A stretch of 64,000 nt of DNA from Sclerurus mexicanus. Taxonomy: Eukaryota > Chordata > Aves > Passeriformes > Furnariidae. The number at the start of each line of letters is the position of its first letter. Position 1 is the first letter of the stretch. The stretch is from contig VWZF01004021.1 of the NCBI GenBank assembly GCA_013396755.1, positions 798,532 through 862,531 of the forward strand, given 5' to 3'. Under the pieces are notes generated by a model. That model saw only the letters and a program-made list of their open reading frames with translations, searched no databases and was not told the DNA's origin. This document shows positions 12,131 to 22,776 of the stretch, one piece after another. A program made the translations under genes and the position numbers.

Positions 12131-12339
12131 CAGGGTAGATAAATACCAAATAACCAATCTGAACAGACACAAGGACCCTGTGGTCGAAGCAAAGGGTTAA
12201 AATCTACCCAAGGGTAAAGCTTAAAAACTTCCAGGAAATATTTTTGGATTGTAAAGGTTCAGGATGCCAAGCACATAAAAAATAATAAAAAAGGAATTTT
12301 TTTCCTTATTTTGTTCAGACATTTTCATACAACTCACAA

Positions 12340-12930
12340 AAAAGAACCACTGAAAGCCTTGCCCTCTTTTGTTGCCTCACGCTATCACTATTCATGATTA
12401 TCCAGCAGCTTCCACAGGCTTTAGGACCCTTTACAGACTTACAAACCCAAAGGTTAAGTCACCACCAGAGCTGCCACAGCTGGGCACAAGTCATGAGGAC
12501 AAAACACCCTAATTCTGCAAAATCTTACACCTACTAAGTTTGTTCCCACAGACAAAGTTTGTTTGTTTGCCTGCATAAATTACCACTGCAGATTACAAGG
12601 TCGATGCCTGAAGGCTTAATGGGTTGCTCTAATGTCATTGATACTGTCAGCCCCAAACACACAAGTCAGATCCCCAAAACATAAAAAAGGATTTAGCATC
12701 ACAAGATTAGGCTTTAATATAATTGAAGGCTTAATTTTAGCCCTCCAGCTTTTAATCTTTTGAAAAGAACATTTCCAAGCTCTTTTTTCCCTGTACTATG
12801 GTTAGAATTTGACTTTCCTTTAAAAATAGAGAAGTATTTCTGTCATTCCAGCTGTAATTACAGACAAATTAGAGCCATCCTATAAAAGTATGGTTAATTG
12901 CTAGTATAATTATTATCAACTACCATCAAA
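12340..12930. promoter_or_regulatory. Candidate conserved non-coding element
   Basis: A second unique AT-rich block, separated from the previous one by A/T-rich sequence. It is dense in TTAAT and TAAT cores ('gcttaatggg' at 12615, 'gctttaatataatt' at 12711, 'ggttaattgctag' at 12892) and has few CpGs. Both strands are broken by stop codons, which argues against coding. Enhancer activity is inferred and would need alignment to other birds and mammals. Confidence 0.33.
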
Positions 12931-12970
12931 CTAGGCTAACCTGACAAAAGCCTCATAGCACTGTTGTCAG

Positions 12971-13025
12971 AAGAAATTAAAAAAACCCCAAAAAACACAA
13001 ACCCAACAAAAACAACTCCAAACCC
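12971..13025. repeat. A/C-rich low-complexity tract
   Basis: About 55 bp made almost only of A and C, with runs such as 'aaaaaaccccaaaaaacac'. Similar A/C-rich tracts occur at 2230-2300 and 33334-33410. Low complexity, no function implied. Confidence 0.8.
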
Positions 13026-13187
13026 TGTCAGGAAACTAATGATAAAATCCCTGGAGCTGGCGATGCTGTCACACAGCACAACCAACCAGATGCATTCAAA
13101 TGAAACTCTGGGCACACTGTCACTGGCTGTGTAATATGCAGAAAACATGTTTTTTCCAAGGATGCAGGGCTGATTTCTTGCTGATAC

Positions 13188-13208
13188 TAAAGCACCACGA
13201 ACAGCAGC
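13188..13208 (+). promoter_or_regulatory. REST/NRSF (RE1)-like site
   Basis: The 21-bp stretch keeps both halves of the RE1 consensus with normal spacing: left half AGCACC (13191-13196), two free bases, then the right half G-ACAGC (13199-13205). By eye about 14 of 19 informative positions agree with the consensus, with mismatches near each end and one central G to A change. REST silences neuronal genes outside neurons. A score below threshold in a matrix search would remove this call. Confidence 0.35.
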
Positions 13209-15029
13209 AGATGGGCAGCAGCATTAATTTTTCATCATCCTCCCCACAGATTTCTGAGGGTCCAAGGAAGGACAGCAAGTGGGGTGGCCACTTATAAAGC
13301 CAGATTTCCCCTCCTTCCTATTTTGTGGCACTATAAACAACATTGTGGAAATTAAGGGACTTTACTAAGGGTACTAAGGAAAAAAAGAATTAAAAAGGGG
13401 GAAACCAGTAACAGAAATTAACAGAAGTGCTTCCCTCATTGAGGTGGCAGAGCTTTCCTCCTGTTGTGTCTAAAATGACACAGTCCCAGGGTTGAGTGCA
13501 GACACTGGTGAGCAGCTGCCTCCCGAGGCAACATTTCTAGTCCTTCCCAGTGGCACCCAACACCTCTCACCACGTGGGAAGGAGCCTGCTTGGGGACACT
13601 GTCTGCAGTCTGTGCTGGCTCTCTGAGGGCCATTTGGGGTGCTCGGGGTCCTGGCACACATTAATTTCTCGACAGGATGGCCAAATTGTCGCCCCTCTCT
13701 GGGTGCTGGGGAGAAAGTGCCCCCCGAGAGCCCAACAGGCTGCTGGGTCTCTGCCTTACAAAGCCCGCTCGTTTGGGATCCATTTCTGCACTAATTCAGC
13801 TATCCTGAAGTTACACACCTCTTTAAAAATAATAATATCGTCTACTGCTGAGATGATGATCAAGGAGCAGCATTAAAACCTCTCTACATTGACAAAAAGC
13901 CACATAGCGGAGTTCCAAAAACGGCAATTTTTAGTGACTTATGGAAGCTCAGAGGGACTTCAGGATTCAACTTCTCACACACAGACTCAAGAGAAGCCCG
14001 GACTACCCAGAGAAACAGTGACTGCTGATCCCAGGTTGGGAACAGGGACACGAGAATCTGGGAATCTCGGACAGATTTGGACTGCTAAGCACAGCTCCTC
14101 CACACGTTTCTGCAAAGCTGCTTCCCTAAAATAGCCCAGAAATTAATGACCTGGTTAATGCCTAATCATTGTCTAATTTCATTTCTTTCAAAGATCCTTC
14201 ATTTCGTCCCGTTCTCTGCTTCCTCACTGTGCTATCCAGAGAAGTGACTCCCAATCTCAGCCCAGGTGCCAAGGCACTAACATGGACTTCATCACTCTGT
14301 TCCTTTGAAGCCACAAATCATTAACTAATGAGGAGCTAATCACAGACTACAATCTCTCATCAGCATAGAAATTAAGCCAGTTTGTAACAGCACAGACCCA
14401 CGGGGTGATGAGTTCGCCAATACCTCCTCCATGGTCCCAGCTCAGCTACTTGGACACCTTGATGGGGTTGGACATTGACCTGCTGCTCCATCCTAGCAGG
14501 GAGCAGGCATGGAAGTGCTGCTAATTATCCCAACATTCCATTTCAAGACTATTCCTGCTCCGCTGCTGTGATGTGACACCTAACCAGGAAGTTTTCAAGC
14601 TGGTCCATGGTCAGACTGAAGGAAATCCTCCTGAGAGAAGGGTTTGGCTGCAAAAGCTTGAAGAAGGCAAAAAGATGATGTGATGTAAAGAAACCAAAGG
14701 CAAATTAGGAAGAAGAAAAACAACTAGAGAGAAAGATGAAGAGGCGTCTGATTTAGACAGGAGGGAAGCTGAAGGTTTTTTCCCCACACCCAAAGATGGC
14801 TCTGAATACACAGCTCCATGTCATGTACTTCAGTTTGTCACCCCCAAGCATCTTTCACAAGCCAAATCAGAGATTAAATCTTTCCCCTCTAAAAATGCTA
14901 GGCACCTCTTAAGGGAAAAATGTTTTGAATGTCAAGAGAGAGAACTGTAAAAACTCCACTTCAAATTGCCACCGTTTCCCATTTAATATCACTCATTAAA
15001 AACATCTGCATCAAGAATTAAGGGGGACC
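13209..15029. other. Unique non-coding sequence
   Basis: No gene, RNA or transposon recognised. The 108-codon frame at 13550-13876 shows no domain. Purine-rich sequence occupies about 14630-14775. Otherwise the composition is ordinary. Confidence 0.6.
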
Positions 15030-15480
15030 ATTATTTTCCTGCTGAACGCAATTTTGGAGTTTCAGGTGACCATTCCATGGGATGTAATAAATCTTCTGTG
15101 GCTGTGAGCAGTTGATATGGTTTATTTTAATGGCCACAGTTAAAGGTTTCATGGGATCAGGCCACAACCAAATCTCTTTATAATAATTCTTTAGGCTACT
15201 GCATAATTTATAGCCCTTATGCACTTTTCATGATCTAATTTACCTTCTCTTAAAATATTTTGTAAAACCAGTGTTCCATTTATAATGATATATATCCCAT
15301 TATAGAACATACTCACTATTTTGTTACCAGAATAGCATTTTCTGTGTGTAAACCAAGAGGCATTAGCATATGGCAGAATTACTCTCCCAACTCAGTGATA
15401 TACAGAGCATAATGGAATTATGAGCAATTTGGTTCACACTGTCAAAAATATAAATGCAGTGAGATTTTAATAGCAGGCCT
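15030..15480. promoter_or_regulatory. Candidate conserved non-coding element
   Basis: Strongly AT-rich unique block with a dense mixture of TAAT, TTTATA and CATTCCA (TEAD-type, within 15070-15080) motifs. It contains an imperfect hairpin at 15272-15309: TGTTC plus TATAATG pairing with CATTATA plus GAACA, with a four-base bulge. It has no simple repeats, stop codons in all frames and very few CpGs. The element call rests on texture; limits are approximate. Confidence 0.37.
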
Positions 15481-15724
15481 GCAAATAATGTTTCATAAGA
15501 AAAGCGTATTTCTGTAAATGAGATTCCCAAAAAATGAGTGAAATCCGATGGAGGGCAGAGGAAACAGGCGTGGAATCAGCAGCTGGGATAGTGATCCTGT
15601 GCTCGTTGTACATAAACACCCAGAAGGGAGAGGGGAAAAGCAAACTCTGTGGCCTCACCATCAGTATTGGTCAGAGACATAAGGGAATGAAAAGGCCAAA
15701 AAGGGAAAAGGTTGCAATTTTTTT

Positions 15725-15780
15725 GAATCATTGAGTCATTACAGTTGGAAAAGACCTCCAAGATCATCACCTCCAACCTT
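15725..15780 (-). mobile_element. CR1 LINE fragment, very short, antisense
   Basis: Antisense CR1 3' tip: 'gaatcattgagtcattacag', 'ttggaaaagacctccaagat', 'catcacctccaacc'. This is the CR1 subtype with 'aagacctccaagatcat' rather than 'agggaccttaaag'. Only about 56 bp remain, so it is extremely 5'-truncated or eroded. Sequence beyond 15780 no longer resembles the family. Confidence 0.82.
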
Positions 15781-18344
15781 GCGGGTTGAAGGAAGGTTCA
15801 CCAAGAGCAATCACACGAACCAACCCAATTTTTTGGACTCTGTTAAACTGAAATATCAGGAAATGTTTCTGAAGCTGGCAGCAAGCAATGGCTCTGGGCT
15901 CCTCCAGTTCCAGTTCTTTTACCCTTTTCAATAGCACCTAACCATACCCAACCTAAACAGGGTTTTCTTGGCCTTGACACTTTAGATAAGTTTCTCTGCC
16001 CAAACCGTTCTCTGCTCTAAAGGCGTGTAATGAGCTCAGGAGACAGCCCAGCACGTCTCACCCACCCCAGAGCTGGCCCTCCCTAAAGAAACCCTCTCAC
16101 TCACCCGAGCCTGTAATGCATTTCCTCGTAGGAAAAGTTGTGAAACAGAATTCTCAGCTGTTACTCAATATGGGAACTGTTACATCACCTGCCACATCAT
16201 AAGCCATTAAATCAGCTGGGAGCTGGTCAGTATTCCCTCTTGTGAGGTTGTGTACATGTGCGTGTGGCTGCCTTGCTGGAGGTATTTGTGATACTGGAGA
16301 TTTCATTTTTATCAGGCTATATCCCAAATCATGTTTGTTTCCCAAAATTACCAGCACTGCAGATTTAGGTTATATTTACTCCCAGAAATCCACACTCTGA
16401 GCTGTATTACCTAAAATATCCACATGAAGCAAATATCAGCAACACCTTACAGAGTTGTTATTTCCCCTTCTTTTTTCTTTATTTACTGATGCTCCACAAC
16501 ATCAACATTACCTGGCACCTAGCAAACCCACAGCTACATACTCAAAGATTTCCACCTGCTTCACAAGTATCCATGACCGACTAAAATAACATTGTCACTT
16601 AATATTTAACACAGTATCAAAGAACCTGTGCGCTTGTTCTCATTTTATATATCATGAAACTGAAATAAAGGAAATGTTACCGAGTTTCCAATAACTTTTC
16701 TATAATTGAATGTTTGGGCCAGAGTCAAGAACAGAATCTAAATTGCTTCATTTCCAAAATTAGGTTTGGAAACAGCCCCATGTTTTATCTCAGAGCAGTT
16801 CTCTTGGCAATTCCTGATGTCTCTCTCTCAGGAGACGACGGTGCCTTTACCTATTTCAAAGCTGGCACGAGGAAGGTTTTAGTTTTAAGGGAAGTGGATG
16901 GGAACGTATTTATTTCCTCCCCAAAGGTACGTGCACGTGTTCTGACAGCAGGAAGATTCAGCTCTGCTATTCCCTTCCCTCCTAGGCTCTGTGAAAAGCT
17001 GTGCTCACTTCAATTTCCAGGAGCTCGCACCGATTCAATAACCCCATTCAAAGCCACGCCAGTGCCTATTATCTGCACGCCAGTGCTTTGATACAACCAA
17101 GGGGCTGGCCAGCAGTAATCCAAGGGTACATGCTCTGCTAAGTTAAATTTTAGCTCCCCGAGCCCACTGACTAGAAGCCACAATTCTGCATTTCCCAAAG
17201 TCCTGGAAACAGACAGGCACAAATCCCACCTGCAGCTGCTCCCCCCAGTAATGACCGGGGCCTGTAAGAGGCACAGAATTTGCTTTGCTGCCTGTTATGG
17301 GGGGGGAAAAGAAAAGAATCCTTTACACCTGCATTTAAAATGCATCTCCATTTCTGGAGGGCTACTGAGCACAAAGCTGCGTATTGCATTTGGCAGTGAT
17401 AAAATCAAACTGTCACTGCTGCTGGAGACTGAGCACAGCTCATGTATATCTCACCCCTTAAGCCCATTCTATCGAAGCTGTAGCACAAATAAAGATGAAT
17501 AGTATCTCCTTCTAAGCCAGCACAAAACCACCCCTCAATCGAGCAGAAACCACACAATACTTATCACCTTTTCACAGGATCCCGTTTAAGCTTAAAATAC
17601 TTTTCTTTTATAATTTTCAGATTTCATTCAAGATTTTTGTTAAGTCCTTCTGACAAAACTTGCTGGTTTTACCTCTCGCTCTCAGTTTAAGATTTGGATC
17701 AGCTCCTAACCCAGAAGGTCCCTATAACACACAGACCTGCTGTCAGCGTGCACGGGCTCGAGAGCACCTGTCACATTTTGTATATGGCCGAGAGCTTTGC
17801 TTTGCTGGCTATTAATGAAAAGATTTAACGCACTGAAAATTACTAAAGGCTTAAATCCACTATCCCAGTAATGCTAAAAAATGAAATCTGTTTGCTATAT
17901 ACATTTTTTTTCCTGTCAATCTCCTTAAATAAATAACTCAGCGGATGACCAACGTGAAGGGATAACTGATCTGCCTCTCCAGTCACGCTGCTCCACTCGG
18001 GTGCTCAGCACAGGCAAAGTGCTGACAGCCCTTTTACATGCAGGGGCTGGAGGGGGGAGAAGAAGCCTTAGATCCATTACTAGGAGTTTTTGCTGATTCT
18101 GTACCCAGGTAGATTTTTTTATCATTTCCTTGGCTTTTCACCAACGCTATTAAGCAGAATAAAAGCTAAAGGCTCAGCCAAGAAGACAGAGAGATGTGAA
18201 TGCCATTGGTGTGACATTCCCCCTTGGGCCAATGTCCATGAACTATAGAAGTTCTACTTATGCCCTATTTTGAAGGCTTAAAGAGCACATAAGCTGTGCA
18301 AGGGCCTTCTGAGCCAGACACTGCACAGGCTTCTTCCAAAATAG
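15781..18344. other. Unique non-coding sequence
   Basis: No gene recognised in about 2.5 kb. The 125-codon frame at 16714-17091 has no domain. A run of eight G lies near 17300. AT-rich motif-bearing sequence occurs around 16580-16720 and 17800-17940, but not clearly enough to call as elements. Confidence 0.58.
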
Positions 18345-18573
18345 CCCCATCCAACCCGGCCTTGACCACTTCCAGGGATGGGGCAGCCACAGCTTCTCTG
18401 GGCACCCTGTGCCCACCACCCTCACACGGGAGGATTTCTTCCCAATATCCCATCTAACCCTGCCCTCTGGCAGTGGGAAACCATTCCCCCTTGTCTTAGC
18501 ACTCCATGTCCTTGTCCAAAGTCCCTCTCCAGCTCTCTTGTAGCCGCTTTGGTCACTGGAAGGCTGCAGTATA
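18345..18573 (-). mobile_element. CR1 LINE fragment, antisense, lacking its 3' tip
   Basis: Antisense CR1 copy starting inside the family at 'ccccatccaacccggccttg' and continuing through 'cttccagggatggggcagcc', 'acagcttctctgggcaccct', 'ttgtcttagcactccatgtc' and 'aaagtccctctccagctctc' to 'ctggaaggctgcagta'. The terminal block (ggttggaagggacc) that should precede 18345 is missing, so the 3' tip was deleted or eroded. Open frames over it are LINE shadows. Confidence 0.92.
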
Positions 18574-20963
18574 ATGAAGACCTGAACAAAGCTCAGATGA
18601 AACCAACCCAGGTGTCCATCTCTGCTGGGGTTTGGAGAGCTGTGCAGGCCTGCCCCCACAGACCTGCATCATGTCTTCAGTACCCCTGAAACAGAGGATT
18701 CACAGCTTTGATCTTGCACAGATAGTGCTGAAGTCTCCAGAGCTGCTGCTGCTGCCCCTTCCTCCACCTGCCAGCAGAGCCCTGTCACCAGCTGAGATGC
18801 AACTTCCTTCATCCCTAACCACCCCTCAGACTGCTCCTCAGCTTCTCACAAAGACAGCTGGGACTCCTTGGAAATGTTGGTTTTGCCCATTAAAAACCTG
18901 TTATCCGAATCTAAATGATAATTTTAAACTGCTGTTTGTTGAATGTCACTCACAGCAGGCGCTTGGTGTGCGTTTTCAGCGCAGGTCGGTGCCAGCAGGA
19001 GAGCACCCCCTGCACCCCCTGCCACAGCTGGGAAGGAAGCTGCAGGCACTGAACAGGGAACTCTACAAGCAATTACTTATTTGCATGGAAATTTATTAGA
19101 TTTGTACATGTTAACTTTGCCCTGTGGGCTTTGGAGAAGGGGTGGCATAATTCTAAATCAATAGCGAGATCACATTATGTTTTATGGGGTTTTTAAAAAA
19201 TCCCTTCTGTTACATTTGTTGCATGTACATCTTAGAGTTTCTATATATATTCCCAGTCTCTGCACAATGTTATTTATGTTTATGGGTTGTTTGAAGGAGA
19301 CATTTCCAATGGAAAATGAATATACAGAGCAGGAAATTTAGTCTCTTTAGAAACCAAATGGAAAAGAGGAGGAAAAAAAAGCCATGTGTGAGAATGATTT
19401 CCTTACCTGTCAGCTCAGAAAGCTGCAGAACATCTATCTGGAGGGAAAGTGGGTGGAACAAGAGAAGGATTTGGAGACCACACAGATGTCCACAGGGCTA
19501 GACCCAAATATTGCCACTTCCAAACAGGCTTCCTCTGTATTGACACAAACCACAGTGGCAGAGACATCTGATATGAATTTTTCTTTTAATTTTAATATTC
19601 CAGTTGGCATTTCTCCCAGAGCTTTTGGGTTTGCTTGGATCCTAGTATTCATTCCTACGTGCACCTGTAAACATACTGGAACCACCTTCTAATTTAAGCA
19701 GGACTCAACCTCAGCACAAACTGGAAATCCCCAAAAGACACAATTTCTGTCTCCCTTTTCCTAAGGGTGAAGGAAAAGTGAAGAGGGGAGGAGGTTGAAC
19801 GAGAGGGAGCATATAGCAGTGAAGTTATAGATGATGGTGGTGGATAAATACAGTCTCTATGTCCCAAAGGGCCATCTCATGGAACAAAATCCACAAATTA
19901 TGAGGAAAATCCTACTTGGTGGTTTGATCCCTCCTATTATTTCCTTATGAAGATGCTCCACCAAGCACCTGTGTCTTCTCTCTGCTTTACTGCTACCCAC
20001 CAAAATAGGAAAAAAAAAAACAACCAAGGCTTCCATCTGTGTCCTGTTGTTGGGAACTCAGAATGGGCTTGGTACTGAGAGCCCCTGGCAGAGCCAGCAG
20101 TGCTGGGTGGATACAGCCCGTGCTGTCAGGACTTTGTTCTGTCTAGGCAAGAACAGCTTCCCTCTCATTCATTTCTGCTTGCGTGCCAGGGGCTGGCTGC
20201 ATTAAAGGCAAAAGTCCCTGCATCACCTGCTCATCTCTCCCTCCCAGCTGCATTTGCTTCTCAGGCAGCAGCAGATTACCTCTTTCAAGCTGTTCTCTCC
20301 CACTTTTGTTCTCTGCCGAGCTACTGCTTGTCAACACATTTATCTGTTTGCTGCTTTCCGTCTGAAGTTAAAAAACCCCACAACCAAGTCAAAAAAGGAG
20401 CAGGAGGCGGAGAAGCTTCGCTGTTGGCACTGAATCTGTGTAGCTGAAGGGAGAAACATTATCAATGGCCAAGGGATCTGGTTCTTCAGAAAAACAGGTA
20501 AATAAAACAGGAGCATTTGTGTGGCTCAGCTCTTCATGCTGGGGGTAAAATCCAGATGCAGATTTGGCCCATCTCCCACCTGCACCGGCTCCAGCTGGGA
20601 ACATCTGCACAGCCACGGAAAAAGGCAGTGGCTGTTCTGCAGGGCAGAGGTCTCCAGAAGTTCAGCATCTAGTGAAACCACCAAGCCCTTGCACGGCCCA
20701 GAGAGAGCAGCTTCCAGCTCAGGAAATCTCTTCTTCCTGCTCATTCCAGGTCAGACCTCTCGTATCTGTGCAGTGTGAGACACCACCAAGACTGGGGGAG
20801 AGATCTGGAGCCAGGTTCACATCCCACATGGTCTTTACTGGCAGCACTGGCCTTGGCCTCGATGTTGTCCAACAGATATGAAGAGGCTTCAATTTTCAGC
20901 AGCCTTTGGGAGTGTTTCCGAGTCTGGCTAAGAAACTTCAGTAAAAACAAACATTTCCCATTC
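18574..20963. other. Unique non-coding sequence
   Basis: No supported gene. The 155-codon frame at 18632-19099 begins just beyond the CR1 and has low-complexity composition without a domain. An octamer ATTTGCAT lies at 19079-19086 inside an AT-rich stretch (19040-19270). The region 19995-20020 has an A run. Nothing else stands out. Confidence 0.58.
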
Positions 20964-20986
20964 ATTAATTAACGTTAATGATAATT
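20964..20986 (+). promoter_or_regulatory. HNF1-like palindromic site
   Basis: ATTAACGTTAAT at 20968-20979 is a perfect 12-bp palindrome. The overlapping GTTAATGATAATT (20974-20986) agrees with the HNF1 consensus GTTAATNATTAAC at roughly 10 of 13 positions, and ATTAATTAAC lies immediately upstream. POU-homeodomain binding is plausible, but AT-rich 12-mers of this kind do arise by chance. Confidence 0.33.
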
Positions 20987-22745
20987 TAGCAGTCCCTTAA
21001 CATGACACACTTCTCTCATAATCTGCAGTCTCCACCCACAGCTCTCCTCCCATCATCTCCCCATCTCTGCTCCCTTCCCACGCTCTTCTCCATGCTCCCG
21101 GTTTGGTTTCCCGGCACTCCGAGGTGCTGACAGGCACTGTGGGCACGCCTGGGTTTGTGACAACCTTGTTAAAACAAAACAAATCACTTCTCACAGTCAG
21201 AGAATCCACTTCACTGAAACAAACAGCGAAGTATTTTCCTGTGTGAGCCCTGGTAGCTACAGCATCTCCACGCCATCAGAAGAAACACACTGGAACAGCC
21301 TCTCTCAGCACCGAGGAGCCTTTGCTCCCCAAGCTCCAGGGCACCACAGAGAGGAGATGAGTGTAAGTGGTCAAAGGAAAAAAAGAGAACAACCCCAAAT
21401 AATCTTTCCAAGCTTGCATGAAGGTTTTGGCGAGTTCATATTTTCACTTGGGCTCCGTTGTTCCTATTTGATTTCAGCTGAGTTGTTAATCTTTAATTAA
21501 GACCTTGGGTGAAAGAAAGAGGCAGAGCAAGAACACGCGTTTAAGCAGATAAGAGAAACTAATACAAAGGCTGGCATATTGATCACTGAGGTTTTAATTA
21601 ATTTGATATTGATGGACTGGAGAGAAAGGGGCCTTTTCTAAAAGGCTGTTCTGGGCTCCTTTCATGATGGGATGACACAGGGGGAGATGGTAAAAGCAAA
21701 GGGTGCTGCAGCCACGGCCCAAACAAAGCAGTGACTTCGGCAGGAGATGGACTGAGCCCTAACTGATGCAACACATGCAGAGAGCACAGCACATCATTTC
21801 AATGTTGCCTTGCCAGGCTACCCAACAGACACTGAGCAGACACCAGCATCACCTTCTTTAATGCAATATTTATCAAGAAGTCGTATTTTTCAAAGCAGGT
21901 GCTTATTGAGGGCTGAACTGCAGCACACAGATATTGTATATATTTCAAGGAGAATGTCAGCACTATGAAATAGTGCAGAATGTTAACTCTCTTTTTAATT
22001 AATCTTCAGCTGTTTGCAGTGCACACCGTTCATCATCGCAAACTGTCACCTCAGAAACTCTTATCAGGAGGAGGAGTGATTCTTTCTCAGGGCTGGATAC
22101 ACTCGCTTCCCGCTCTGCTTCCTTAGAGCAGCTCTGAGCACGTAGGTCAAAATTCATCCCGAGCAGCAAGCCAGCAAAGTGCCTCCACACCACTTGCCTC
22201 CTCCAACTCAGTGTTTTGAGACACAGATGATGAATAGGCCTTGCAGTGACACTCAGTGCCGGGCTGAAACTCTCCTGTTGTGATGAATTGGCTCCTGGAG
22301 GATTGTCTGTGATGGTTATCATCAGCCTTGGTTCCTTTCCTTGTACTTCCTGCATCCCAGCACGAATCCTGGCACAGCTAAAGGATGAGGTCAAGAAGAT
22401 TTGAATCCCCTCCAGACCTTGGGCTTTTTGTTCCACATTTACATAAGAAGTGTGGTTATTAGCATAACTGGGATAAAACCTTTTGTAGCCGTGATTATTG
22501 CCAAACAAACCATTCAGAACGTGGAACAATCTGTATTATGAGTTTCCTTTCTTTCAGTTGTTTTAAGTCCACTCAGTTATTTATCCTTCACAGCTCAGAG
22601 CTTCGGGGAAGGTCAGGGACCCCCAAGAAGTCAATGCTAACAGGGGTGGGGTACAGTGCTAAGGGCAGACATAGACCTGCTATGTCCTCTACCAGGACTT
22701 TTAGCTTTGTAGCGTGTAGAAAACGCAGTAAATCAAGCTCAGGAT
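20987..22745. other. Unique non-coding sequence
   Basis: No gene supported. The 176-codon minus-strand frame at 21999-22529 is the longest here but has no recognisable domain, flanking splice signals or coding-like composition. AT-rich sequence occurs at 21560-21620 and 21960-22010. Confidence 0.55.
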
Positions 22746-22776
22746 TTTCAGAGAAGTCCTTTCCAACCTATATTCT
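22746..22776 (+). mobile_element. Possible CR1 relic (3' tip)
   Basis: The short string 'gagaagtcctttccaaccta' followed by 'tattct' matches the last block of CR1 (gaggtcctttccaacct...attct). Nothing upstream resembles the element. It may be a worn-out 3' tip or a coincidence of about 25 bp. Confidence 0.3.

Noticed and set aside
14441..14500. 'gatggggttggacattgacc' resembling CR1
   Set aside because: Only a short 'ggttggac' core is shared; the expected neighbouring CR1 blocks are absent.
18258..18659. 133-codon minus-strand frame
   Set aside because: Mostly the sense translation of a CR1 3' region that does not encode the LINE proteins.
21999..22529. 176-codon minus-strand open frame
   Set aside because: No recognisable domain, no splice or promoter context and no coding-like periodicity visible. 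Several frames of this size are expected by chance in 64 kb.
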